Assembly: GCA_020847735.1 (NCBI GenBank)
Contig: JADLBL010000020.1
Coordinates: 195,632-259,631 of the forward strand
DNA length: 64,000 bases
Direction of reading: 5' to 3'
Source: Candidatus Eisenbacteria bacterium
Lineage (GTDB): Bacteria > Eisenbacteria > RBG-16-71-46
The notes beneath the pieces are model-generated. The model had not been told where the DNA came from and did not search any database. It saw only the letters and a list, made by a program, of their open reading frames with translations. Position 1 is the first letter of the stretch; each line of letters starts with the position of its first letter. Made by a program: the position numbers and the translations under genes. Below are positions 16,401-22,552 of this stretch, in pieces.

Positions 16401-18766
16401 GCAAGTGCGACGGCTGCAGGCGATCCGTCTGCCTTGAGGACGCGATGGAGATCGCGGGTGGGCGTTTCACCTGCTCAGAGTGCATGGCCGTGCTCGAGGA
16501 TGGCTCGGTCGCGCTCGAGGAGGAGATCCAGGCCAGCGCGATTTCCGGCCGGCGCGCTAGGCGCGCAGACATGGTTCGCAGCCCGATCAGTGGGCGCTAC
16601 GTGATGGCGGACGAGACGGCGAAGTGTGAGGAGAGCGGCCGTGCCCTGCCGGTGGACGAGCTCGCGCTCGACGGGATCTCGGGACGCACCGTAGGCATGG
16701 ACCTGCTAGAGCCGAGCGCGGTTTCTGGCAAGCGCGGGCTCAGGACGAAGATGGTCCGGAGTGCGTTGTCCAACAAGCCCATGCTGCCGGGCGAGCAATC
16801 GTTGTGCGATGAGTCCGGTCGCGTGTTCCTTCCGGACGAGCTCGGCTATTGCGAAGCCACCGGCAAGCGAGTCGATCCCGCGCTGCTGGAGGATGATGTC
16901 GTTGAAGGCGATCGTGTTTTGCGCCGCCTGCTGGGCCGCAGCAGCGTCAGCGGCCGCCACACGCGCCCCCAGAACCTCATCAAGAGCGATCGCAGCGATG
17001 CCCGCGGGCTCGTGGACGAGATGCGGAACTGTTCGGAGTGCGGATCGAACGTCGCCGTGACCGAGACCGGCGTGTGTTCGGAGAGTGGGGCCGAGGTGTG
17101 CACCGAGCACCTCGCACGTTGCGAGGCGTCAGGCGCCCTAGTGTTGGAGAAGAACCTCGGAACATGTGAGGTGACGCGCAAGCGCGTGCGTAACTCGCTG
17201 CTCCGCGTCTGCCCCGAGACAGGCATGCAGGCGCTCGGCAGCCTGTTCGAGAAGTGCGAAGCCACGGGAGTCGAGGTTCTGCCAGAGGGTCTTCAGGTCT
17301 GCGCGGCAACGGGCAAGCGTGTTCGGGGTTCGCTCCTGACCGCTTGTGAGGCCACCGGGAAGGCCGCGCTCGCGAATGCGCTTGAGACCTGCGCTGTCAC
17401 CGGCAAGCGCGTGCTGCCGGCAGTTCTCCTGACGTGCCCGGAAACGAATCTGAAGCTGCTTCCCAACGCGGCTGCCAAGTGCGAGGAGACAGGCGTTCTC
17501 GTGCATCCGAGTGCCGTCGGAACATGCGCCTCGTCTGGCGCGACTGTGCGACAGTCGCTGCTCGCGCGTGATGACGTAGCAGGCGGGCAGGTTCTCGCAC
17601 GCCTCCTGCAGACGTGCAGCCGCACGGGGACGCGCACGCTGGCCGAGAACTTGGAAGTCTGCAGCATAAGCGGCGACCGTGTGCTCACTTCTCAGCTCGT
17701 TGCCTGCGAGAAGAGCGGCCGCCGGCTGCTGCCGGAGCTCCTGAAGACGTGTTCCGTCACGCAGGCGCGGGTCCATCCCAACCTAGTGATTGAATGCCCC
17801 GAGACAGGCGCTACGGTCTTGCGCGAGGCGTCGGAGACTTGTGAGGCCAGTGGTGCGCTGGTCGCGCCCTCGGCCCTAGACACGTGCAGCGCATCGGGCA
17901 AGCGAGTGCGCAGGAGCCTACTCGCGCAAGATGAGTTCACTGGCAAGAAGGTGTATGCACCCCTGCTCGAGCGCTGTCAGGAGTCTGGCCGGATGACGTT
18001 GCGGGATGCGATGGTGACATCCGCTGGCTCTGGGAAGCGCGTGGCCGAATCCCTGGCGACCAAGTGCGAGGCGACCGGGCGTCCGGCGCTGCCCGCCGAG
18101 CTGGAGGCCTGCGCGCGGTCCGGCAAGCACGTCCTGCCCGAACAGTTAGTCGCGTGTGAGGCGAGCGGATCGCGGGTTCTGCAGGAGTGCCTGCAAGCCT
18201 GCCAGCTGTCCGGCAAGCGAGTCCTGCCCGAGCACCTGGGCGAATGCTCGGTGACCAAGGTGCGCGTGCTGAAGTCCATGCTCACCACATCGGACGTTTC
18301 GGGCAGACTGGCTCAAGCGGGCCTCGGAAGGACCTGCGGCGCCACAGGTCGCCATGTCCTCATGGACGAGGTGTTCACGAGCGACATCAGCGGCAAGGAG
18401 TTCCTGCTTGAGCGACTCCGGCCGTGCATCACCTGCGGCAAGAAGATGGATGCCAGCGAGGCGCATGAGTGTGGTGTCTGCGGGCAGCTGCACTGTGAGG
18501 CCGCGATGAAGGAAGGCGTTTGTGTGGTGTGCACCGGCCTACTTCGTGGATCCCGGGGCCGCAAGCTCACGTCTGCCGAGGTGCGCGCGCTCCGTCAGGT
18601 CGTGGGATGGATCGGGGGCGGGATCACCGAGTCGCGGCCGCTGGCCCGGTTTGTCCTCGCGCGGACGGGAGCGCTGGCCTGGAAGAAGCGGCGCAGTGTG
18701 CTCGTCCTGACGCCGGAGGGGGACCTTTCCGCAGCCCAGTTGCTCTCGCAGAAGGACCTCACGTGA
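13424..18766 (+). CDS. Giant SNF2 ATPase with 42 tandem 15-residue Cys repeats
   Basis: The start is ATG 13424, with GAGG 6 nt upstream; the product is 1,780 residues. Residues about 60-560 are a complete SNF2 motor: ADDVGLGKT (89-97), DEAHQ (182-186), LTATPIQNR (about 218), SDVGAVGLNLQAG and motif VI IEQRIGRVQRLGQ (about 450-490). A coiled segment (RRDAEQRLQEVRERNE, near 590) and a region without recognised motifs follow. Residues about 940-1022 hold clustered CxxC/CxxCH pairs that look like zinc ribbons or treble clefs. Residues 1038-1667 are 42 consecutive 15-residue units, consensus C-x-x-(S/T)-G-(K/R)-x-V-L-x-x-x-L-x-x, with no insertion or deletion. A final CITCG...CGVC...CVVC knuckle and about 80 residues close the protein. 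The motor should translocate on dsDNA. The repeat rod is unfamiliar and may bind metal, DNA or an invader protein. Confidence 0.85.
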   Translation: MARMAGDGNGSAHLDFGEWLKENASKAAKDADEYQLHLAAHEWDLASALEINSGKDFESLEHLNVKPYDHQLENAIVFFRQLAPRGLIADDVGLGKTITAGLIATELLHRGHIESLLIVCPKGLAEQWKEELESKFRIQARAAFGTEFTDLKTYPYWITSYDTARSKMAKIRARGFDMLVLDEAHQLKNLYPSNPPQRAVKFRELMHNEGARFVIMLTATPIQNRLWDIYSQLDILKAPLPNPLGEPDRFRTRFIADPDARRLVKGREAEFRQRVADATVRTRRRDTKLLFPTREVKDHRLKPAPEEAAYIEKALAAIMKFPKLTQIAYARGLMSSPWAAAASFEKRAQDPTPPPVSRDVLMSLAREGRAIQKSAKVQAVVKLVEEASKAGNPRIIVFTMRLETLRHLATALSEAGFAEQIGVMQGGAAEANQRAIREFMADPVKRPILLASDVGAVGLNLQAGNIVINYDLPWNPMLIEQRIGRVQRLGQKAKNVIVYNLVLKNTIEEHVVLRLMEKLALFTQAIGEMEELLAGLGFDDEEDGSTKTFEAKLMELIRKSLEAKDTEADFAAMEQSRRDAEQRLQEVRERNESMLASLRPKDSQTRLEGLERSEPRLSLRDVVLGCLRRIHAAITVAEDGSISFRDRNNRTVEMRFERTGFGPAAQQSPEHRVVLPGTAAFEALTRDIREGALHHLCDTSGVVGDRAKEAVRSHLAQWGLQVGEIRETASTSCLASRVAVKASIEVKGDRHESVIEVDASPPEHGVVTMVGSEALGNGASAESFNRASPEVIQRLSREIARASSGANEALERDANFQKFRAFYGERLVSSARDLLETLEPKNSVAAGDELRHLEKLGRSDPAIKGALEVLRARFAPRVQATPVGVQGLVYSLSDVEVEAKHPDQRVVHPLKFRIVPISGVIVEGVKAPEELVDGEAVFACPSGHLAPASSFEVCHVDGCEVEICGECAPTLKGKHQLFVCPLCEKTTCHEHSRKCDGCRRSVCLEDAMEIAGGRFTCSECMAVLEDGSVALEEEIQASAISGRRARRADMVRSPISGRYVMADETAKCEESGRALPVDELALDGISGRTVGMDLLEPSAVSGKRGLRTKMVRSALSNKPMLPGEQSLCDESGRVFLPDELGYCEATGKRVDPALLEDDVVEGDRVLRRLLGRSSVSGRHTRPQNLIKSDRSDARGLVDEMRNCSECGSNVAVTETGVCSESGAEVCTEHLARCEASGALVLEKNLGTCEVTRKRVRNSLLRVCPETGMQALGSLFEKCEATGVEVLPEGLQVCAATGKRVRGSLLTACEATGKAALANALETCAVTGKRVLPAVLLTCPETNLKLLPNAAAKCEETGVLVHPSAVGTCASSGATVRQSLLARDDVAGGQVLARLLQTCSRTGTRTLAENLEVCSISGDRVLTSQLVACEKSGRRLLPELLKTCSVTQARVHPNLVIECPETGATVLREASETCEASGALVAPSALDTCSASGKRVRRSLLAQDEFTGKKVYAPLLERCQESGRMTLRDAMVTSAGSGKRVAESLATKCEATGRPALPAELEACARSGKHVLPEQLVACEASGSRVLQECLQACQLSGKRVLPEHLGECSVTKVRVLKSMLTTSDVSGRLAQAGLGRTCGATGRHVLMDEVFTSDISGKEFLLERLRPCITCGKKMDASEAHECGVCGQLHCEAAMKEGVCVVCTGLLRGSRGRKLTSAEVRALRQVVGWIGGGITESRPLARFVLARTGALAWKKRRSVLVLTPEGDLSAAQLLSQKDLT
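16535..18424 (+). repeat. 42 x 45-bp in-frame repeat coding the Cys-x2-(S/T)-G array
   Basis: Exactly 42 units of 45 bp (15 codons) run without a gap. About two thirds begin with Cys; the others begin with Ser or Asp (for example SAVSG, DVVEG, DDVAG, DEFTG, SDVSG, SDISG). The DNA copies are highly diverged while the protein pattern (S/T-G at positions 4-5, a hydrophobic residue at 8, L near 12-13) is kept, so this is an old array under protein-level selection, not a fresh minisatellite. Blocks also recur: units 23-25 resemble units 31-33, and units 8-9 resemble 23-24, which suggests growth by duplicating several units at once. Confidence 0.9.
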
Positions 18767-18996
18767 GTTGATCCTCGGGGCGTGGGCCTTGGACGCGGTG
18801 GGCGCCCGCTGTCAGAAGCACCCTGGTCGGCACTTCGTGCGCGAAGAGGTCCCAGAGGCCCCCGTATCGCCCCAAACCGTCAACTGGCCCCGCGGGAGAT
18901 GTTCCGAGTCAGGAGCGCGGGAACGCGGCCTACACGGCCCTCCACGGCCCTCTCAGCGCCTTCCGGTGCTCCCGCTGGATTTCCCAGTTGCCACCG

Positions 18997-19028
18997 ATTC
19001 CCCGGTTCGAATCCGGGTGCCGCCTCCA
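18997..19028 (+). repeat. attR: duplicated tRNA-Cys 3' end
   Basis: An exact 32-base copy of 2349-2380. The sequence upstream of it does not continue as a tRNA (no D-arm or anticodon arm), so it is only the insertion footprint. The bases after it (GATTCGCTGC...) should be the original chromosome downstream of the tRNA. Confidence 0.9.
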
Positions 19029-19150
19029 GATTCGCTGCTTTTCGCGCGGCGCATCGGCCTTCCCCGAAGCGAGCGACCCGCGCGCGAACCGCCGGCACCC
19101 GTCGAGTTCGCGGAGAGCCTTCCGCGTCACTGCGGGCCCGAAGCCGCGAC

Positions 19151-19175
19151 GGCGGCGGGCCGGACGCCCGCCGCC
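19151..19175 (-). terminator. GC-rich hairpin after the lipoprotein gene
   Basis: GGCGGCGGGC (19151-19160) pairs perfectly with GCCCGCCGCC (19166-19175) around a 5-base loop, 25 bases beyond the stop of the minus-strand lipoprotein gene. No T-run follows, so it may be a weak terminator or an RNA 3'-end stabiliser. Confidence 0.45.
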
Positions 19176-19199
19176 GTCGCGAGGAATCGGTCGCCAGCT

Positions 19200-19793
19200 T
19201 CAGGACGCGAGCGCGGCGGGAACCGGCATCTTCAGGGCCGTCAGCGCCTTGACGAGCAGATCCTTGACGCCGTTCGCCTTGATCACGGCCTCGCCGAGAT
19301 TCCCGCTCGACTGGTCGCTCTGGGCCTGCGTCCACATCTGGGTCGCCTCGGCGAGCGAGGTCTTCACGCCGTCGAAGGTGGCGGCGTCGAGTCCCGCGGG
19401 GAGCTTCTTCGACTTGGACAGCGCGTCCACGCGCTGCTGCACGGAGGCGACGATGCCCGGAAGCCCGGCGTTCAGCGTGTCCCACGTGCCGCGCAGTTCG
19501 GTCTCCTTCGCCGCGAGCCCGTCCGAGAGCGCCTGGATCTTCGCGGGCAGGTCCTTCGCCGCCGCGAGCGCGGCCCGGGCGTCGTCGCCATCGAGGCTCG
19601 CCTTGGCGGCCGCGATCGCCGCGTCCATGGACTTCGCGTCGTCGGGCAGGATCTTCGTGACGTGATCCTTCGCCGCCGCCCACGCGGTCTCGGCCGTCTT
19701 GATCGCGGCTGTCGCCGCACCCTTTTCGGTGCTGCACGAGGCGAGCCACGCGCCGGCGAAAATCATCAGCACCACTGCGAGGATTCTTTTCAC
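19200..19793 (-). CDS. Small helical lipoprotein
   Basis: The start is GTG 19793, with a strong GGGAGGAG ribosome site 7 nt upstream; the frame remains open far upstream but only by chance. The 197-residue product begins VKRILAVVLMIFAGAWLASC, a lipoprotein signal with the lipobox WLASC. The mature part is Ala/Lys/Asp-rich and predicted to be almost wholly helical, with four or so amphipathic helices (ETAWAAAKDHVTKIL, LAAAKDLPAKIQALSDGL, VQQRVDALSKSKKLP, VIKANGVKDLLVKALTAL). It resembles small periplasmic lipoproteins of unknown function. The upstream region shares the cassette at 19987-20146 but on the opposite strand. Confidence 0.72.
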   Translation of the reverse strand: MKRILAVVLMIFAGAWLASCSTEKGAATAAIKTAETAWAAAKDHVTKILPDDAKSMDAAIAAAKASLDGDDARAALAAAKDLPAKIQALSDGLAAKETELRGTWDTLNAGLPGIVASVQQRVDALSKSKKLPAGLDAATFDGVKTSLAEATQMWTQAQSDQSSGNLGEAVIKANGVKDLLVKALTALKMPVPAALAS

Positions 19794-19986
19794 GAGCCAC
19801 TCCTCCCGGATGCGAGTATCGAGCGCGGCACGTGCGATCACGTGATGCACCCGGCCCAGCTCGCGTCTCAACGCCACGCCGCGAAACCCGATCGCGACGA
19901 CGGCCGCACTCGAAGCGGCCCGTGGCGGACGCGACGGGAGGGAGCATCGTCCGATCGCGGCGACTGTCAACCGGCGGAGAACGCCG

Positions 19987-20146
19987 GCGCCCCGCACGCC
20001 CGCGAAAAGGCGGTTGACGCGGCCCGGGTGCGAACTGATAAAGTAGGCGCACGTTCGCTCGCACGGCCTCATCCGTGCGCGGTCCCAACGGACTCGGGCG
20101 GTCCTCGGGGACCGAGAGGGTTGGGCACTCCGTGGAGTCATGCCCG
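19987..20146 (+). repeat. Promoter-leader cassette, copy 1
   Basis: About 90% identical over 160 bp to 27250-27409. It contains a promoter, TTGACG (20014-20019), 17 bp, GATAAA (20037-20042), followed by a leader with a perfect 7-bp hairpin (CGCACGG / CCGTGCG) and a second hairpin around CTCC-GT-GGAG near its end. Here it points at the Cys-rich secreted protein gene, giving a 5' UTR of about 115 nt. Confidence 0.8.
20014..20042 (+). promoter_or_regulatory. Promoter inside cassette copy 1
   Basis: TTGACG, a 17-bp spacer and GATAAA. The -35, spacer length and -10 are kept in both cassette copies, with one spacer change. Transcription should start near 20049. Confidence 0.7.
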
Positions 20147-20162
20147 TATCGCGTGGTCCTTT

Positions 20163-21029
20163 ATGCGGGTAAGCATGCGGATGCTGGGAATTTTCGTCGG
20201 CGTTGCTGCTCGGGTGAGCCTCGCATCGCCTGCGATGGCATGCTGGGAGTGCAAGACGGAGTTGGTCAACGACCAGTGCGCTTTCGTTTGCTATTCCGCT
20301 GGTTTGGGTGAGTCGGGCATGACCAACTGCGAGCCCCGATGGTGCAATGAGGATGTCAGCTGCAAGTTTAGTGGGACGACATGTATCGGCGATGGTGGGT
20401 GGCGACCACCTCGATACCCAGTGGCAGTACTTCCAAACGCGGGCTCGTCGTTCACGACGGAGGTTCTGCTCTTCGCACTGGAGGAGGAGGGCCTTGGTGT
20501 CAGCGACCAGCCTCTGAGCACCGCCCCGGGCGTCGAAAATGGCCGGACCTGCGCGGTGAGCAGTGGGGCCTTATTTCAGCCGGAGTCGCGAGTTCTTGCT
20601 GCGTATCTCGCCGAATCCGCTTCCCATCGCACCGGGTCGCTGTTGCGGGCTGGCGACGGCAGCAGCCTCAAGCTCACGGTGCACCGCATGGGCACGGGAT
20701 ACCTGGCAGGCCTCGTTGAGTTGCGAGCCGACCAGGTCGCACGTCAGCACATGTCAATATTCGTCACCGAAAACGAACCCGCCATCTTTCGGGCAGCGCT
20801 CGCCGGGAGACACCACATGGTGGTTGTCAAAGTGGTCGCGACGAACGGTGGTGTGGATGGGGAACAGGCAATGGCTGCACGCGAGGCTTTCACGCGTGCA
20901 GCGGAGTCCTACCCAAGTCTCGGATTGCTCGATGTGAGAGTCGCCCGAGCGCCGAGCGATCAAGCTGAGGCCGTCAGCCTCATGACCTCACAAATGCTGA
21001 TGCTCAGTCTGCTGGCAGCCAGACTGTGA
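20163..21029 (+). CDS. Cys-rich secreted protein of unknown function
   Basis: I take ATG 20163; ATGs at 20175 and 20181 are close alternatives and none has a clear ribosome site. The product is 288 residues. Residues about 1-25 form a signal peptide ending near SPAMA. The next 50 residues carry eight or so Cys in the pattern CWEC..C..VC...C...WC..DVSC....C, likely disulfide-bonded. The remainder is mixed alpha/beta with no motif I know. Codon use is less GC-rich than in the core genes. The gene is expressed from the duplicated cassette and is followed at once by an insertion sequence, so it belongs to the accessory strip. Confidence 0.65.
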   Translation: MRVSMRMLGIFVGVAARVSLASPAMACWECKTELVNDQCAFVCYSAGLGESGMTNCEPRWCNEDVSCKFSGTTCIGDGGWRPPRYPVAVLPNAGSSFTTEVLLFALEEEGLGVSDQPLSTAPGVENGRTCAVSSGALFQPESRVLAAYLAESASHRTGSLLRAGDGSSLKLTVHRMGTGYLAGLVELRADQVARQHMSIFVTENEPAIFRAALAGRHHMVVVKVVATNGGVDGEQAMAAREAFTRAAESYPSLGLLDVRVARAPSDQAEAVSLMTSQMLMLSLLAARL

Positions 21030-21068
21030 TCTCGGACGCGAGGCTGCCATCAAGTCCTGCCGAATAAA

Positions 21069-22428
21069 GGGGCTTCCGAGAATGGTGTGGCTGGAATCAT
21101 GCGCCTGGCCACGCGCAGGCGGGGTAGAGATCGAGCCCGCCGCAGTGGAAGTAGACCGCGGCGCGGAACCGTTCACGGTTTCGAGAGCCACAGGCACGGC
21201 GCTTCGCGGATTGGATCTTCGCGTTGATCGCCTCGGCCCCAGCGTTGGTGATCCGGTGCACGAAGTAAGTGCGGATGTTCGCCCAGTGGCGCTTGATCAT
21301 CGCCGCCACCTTGCGCATCGGCTCGAGCCGGCTGCGCCTCGCCCAGCGATACCAGGCGGCAAAGTTCCGGTCCGCAACGCCGGGGTAGTGCAGACTCCAG
21401 AGCGCCATCGCGGCTTCGCGCAGCGCCCACGCGCGGCCGACACGGGTGGCGATCTCGCGCAGCAGGTTGAAGGCGCGCGCCTGCGACCCATCGCGGCCCT
21501 TCGGGTTCTCGAGCCAGCGGTACTTGGTCCCCTTCAGGATCGGGTCGCCCTCAGCCATGCGGGCGCGGTGGTCCTGGCGCCGCACCAGGTCAACGGCGTT
21601 GCCGAGGTGCTGTGCGACGTGGAACTTGTCGAACACGATCTTCTCGTCGGCCCCCGGCAGGTGGTCGCGCGTCGACTGAATGTACGGTTCCCACATGTCC
21701 ATCGACACCGCCTCGACCTGTTCCCGCTGCTCCGGCGTCAGGTTCGTCCAGAAACCATCCAGCGCCGCACGGCCGCGATCGTCGGCGACGTGCACCACGA
21801 CGCCGCGCTCCAAGTCACTGGCCACCGTGCCGTACTCGTGCCGCTTCTGGAAGCTCGTCTCGCCCACGCCCACATGGCGCGGCGCTTCGAGCTGGCGCCG
21901 CTTCAGCCCGCGCGCGACCGCGCGCTGCAGGATGCCGTCGGCCTCCGCCCAACTGACCCTCAGCTGCTTGGCCACCGCCTGGGTGCTCGCGTGCTTCAGC
22001 CAGTCGATCGCCAGTGCCTCGAACATCGCTGTGAACCGCGAGCCGACTTCCGCCCACGGTACCGGCAGTTGCTTGATCCCATGCGTCGAGCACTTCAGGC
22101 GCGGCACGCGCGCGTGCACGATCGTGGGGAACTGGCAGGTGTCCAGATGCCGCCACGTACGCTCCTGGTGGTCGTGGATCGGCGCCGCGCTGCCACACTG
22201 CGGGCAGACCCAGAGCGTGCCCGCGGGCAGCGCCACGCGGATGTGCACCTCGCCCGGCGGCTGCTTCATCTCCACGTCCGTGATCTCCCACGGTGCCTTC
22301 AGGCCCAGCAACGTCGCGTACAACGTCCGGCTGTCGATGGTCATCGCGCGCCCTCACGGTTCAGGTCCGCGCCCAGCCTATCAGGCCCTCACGCCTGCGT
22401 TCTCAGCCACTCGAAAGTCGGAAGGCCC
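21069..22428 (-). mobile_element. ISL3-family insertion sequence, about 1.36 kb
   Basis: Imperfect 25-bp terminal inverted repeats lie at 21069-21093 and 22404-22428. Reading inward, they share GG, then CTTCCGA at positions 5-11 and GTGGCTG at positions 19-25. They enclose one transposase gene. ISL3 elements normally make 8-bp target duplications. The flanks here (CGAATAAA and AGAATGGA) are only similar, so the copy is probably old or has lost one flank. Confidence 0.75.
21097..22344 (-). CDS. ISL3-family transposase, catalytic Asp probably lost
   Basis: The 415-residue product has the usual order: an N-terminal zinc ribbon (WVCPQCGSAAPIHDH ... RLKCSTHG, about residues 45-90), a helix-turn-helix (ASTQAVAKQLRVSWAEADGIL, about 118-140) and the DDE domain. 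The second carboxylate region (VSMDMWEPYIQ) and DKFHVAQHLGNAVDLVRRQ are intact. The first, normally G-(I/V)-D-E, reads GVGE, an Asp-to-Gly change caused by a GGC codon. This should abolish strand transfer unless a neighbouring residue substitutes. The length is normal and there is no frameshift. Confidence 0.88.
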   Translation of the reverse strand: MTIDSRTLYATLLGLKAPWEITDVEMKQPPGEVHIRVALPAGTLWVCPQCGSAAPIHDHQERTWRHLDTCQFPTIVHARVPRLKCSTHGIKQLPVPWAEVGSRFTAMFEALAIDWLKHASTQAVAKQLRVSWAEADGILQRAVARGLKRRQLEAPRHVGVGETSFQKRHEYGTVASDLERGVVVHVADDRGRAALDGFWTNLTPEQREQVEAVSMDMWEPYIQSTRDHLPGADEKIVFDKFHVAQHLGNAVDLVRRQDHRARMAEGDPILKGTKYRWLENPKGRDGSQARAFNLLREIATRVGRAWALREAAMALWSLHYPGVADRNFAAWYRWARRSRLEPMRKVAAMIKRHWANIRTYFVHRITNAGAEAINAKIQSAKRRACGSRNRERFRAAVYFHCGGLDLYPACAWPGA

Positions 22429-22552
22429 AGAATGGAGACGGCCCCCGCGAACAGGGCAAGCGGAAGGCCCGCTGGGAACGCATGAACCTATGTGTTCGAG
22501 CCTTATCTGGTCATGTTCAACCACCCATGATATTTAGAAAGTAGGCGGTCGC

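Larger units (their letters stand above)
2349..19028 (+). mobile_element. tRNA-Cys genomic island, about 16.7 kb, integrase-less
   Basis: The segment between the two 32-bp tRNA-Cys repeats contains eight plus-strand genes: DUF6361-like, PLD-like, SF2 helicase, ST7-like TPR, PLD-like, BRCT, RusA-like and giant SNF2. None looks like a tyrosine or serine integrase, excisionase, relaxase, replication or phage structural gene. The content is DNA-directed ATPases and nucleases, which is typical of defence islands. Base composition is visibly less extreme than in the flanking core genes, and some genes start without a ribosome site. Missing integration genes suggest mobilisation in trans or loss of the integrase after insertion. 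The region between the tRNA and the first gene (2381-2594) shows no gene. Confidence 0.82.
18767..19199. other. Gene-poor island end and junction
   Basis: No gene is supported between the SNF2 stop and the next gene (433 bases). It contains the end of the island, the attR copy of the tRNA-Cys 3' end, and a GC-rich inverted repeat at 19151-19175. Confidence 0.6.

Noticed and set aside
16535-18424. CRISPR-like or minisatellite DNA
   Set aside because: The 45-bp period is in frame throughout, the units are diverged at DNA level, and there are no spacers; it is a protein repeat.
18997-19028. A second tRNA-Cys gene
   Set aside because: Only the T-arm, 3' acceptor strand and CCA are present; no D-arm or anticodon arm precedes them.
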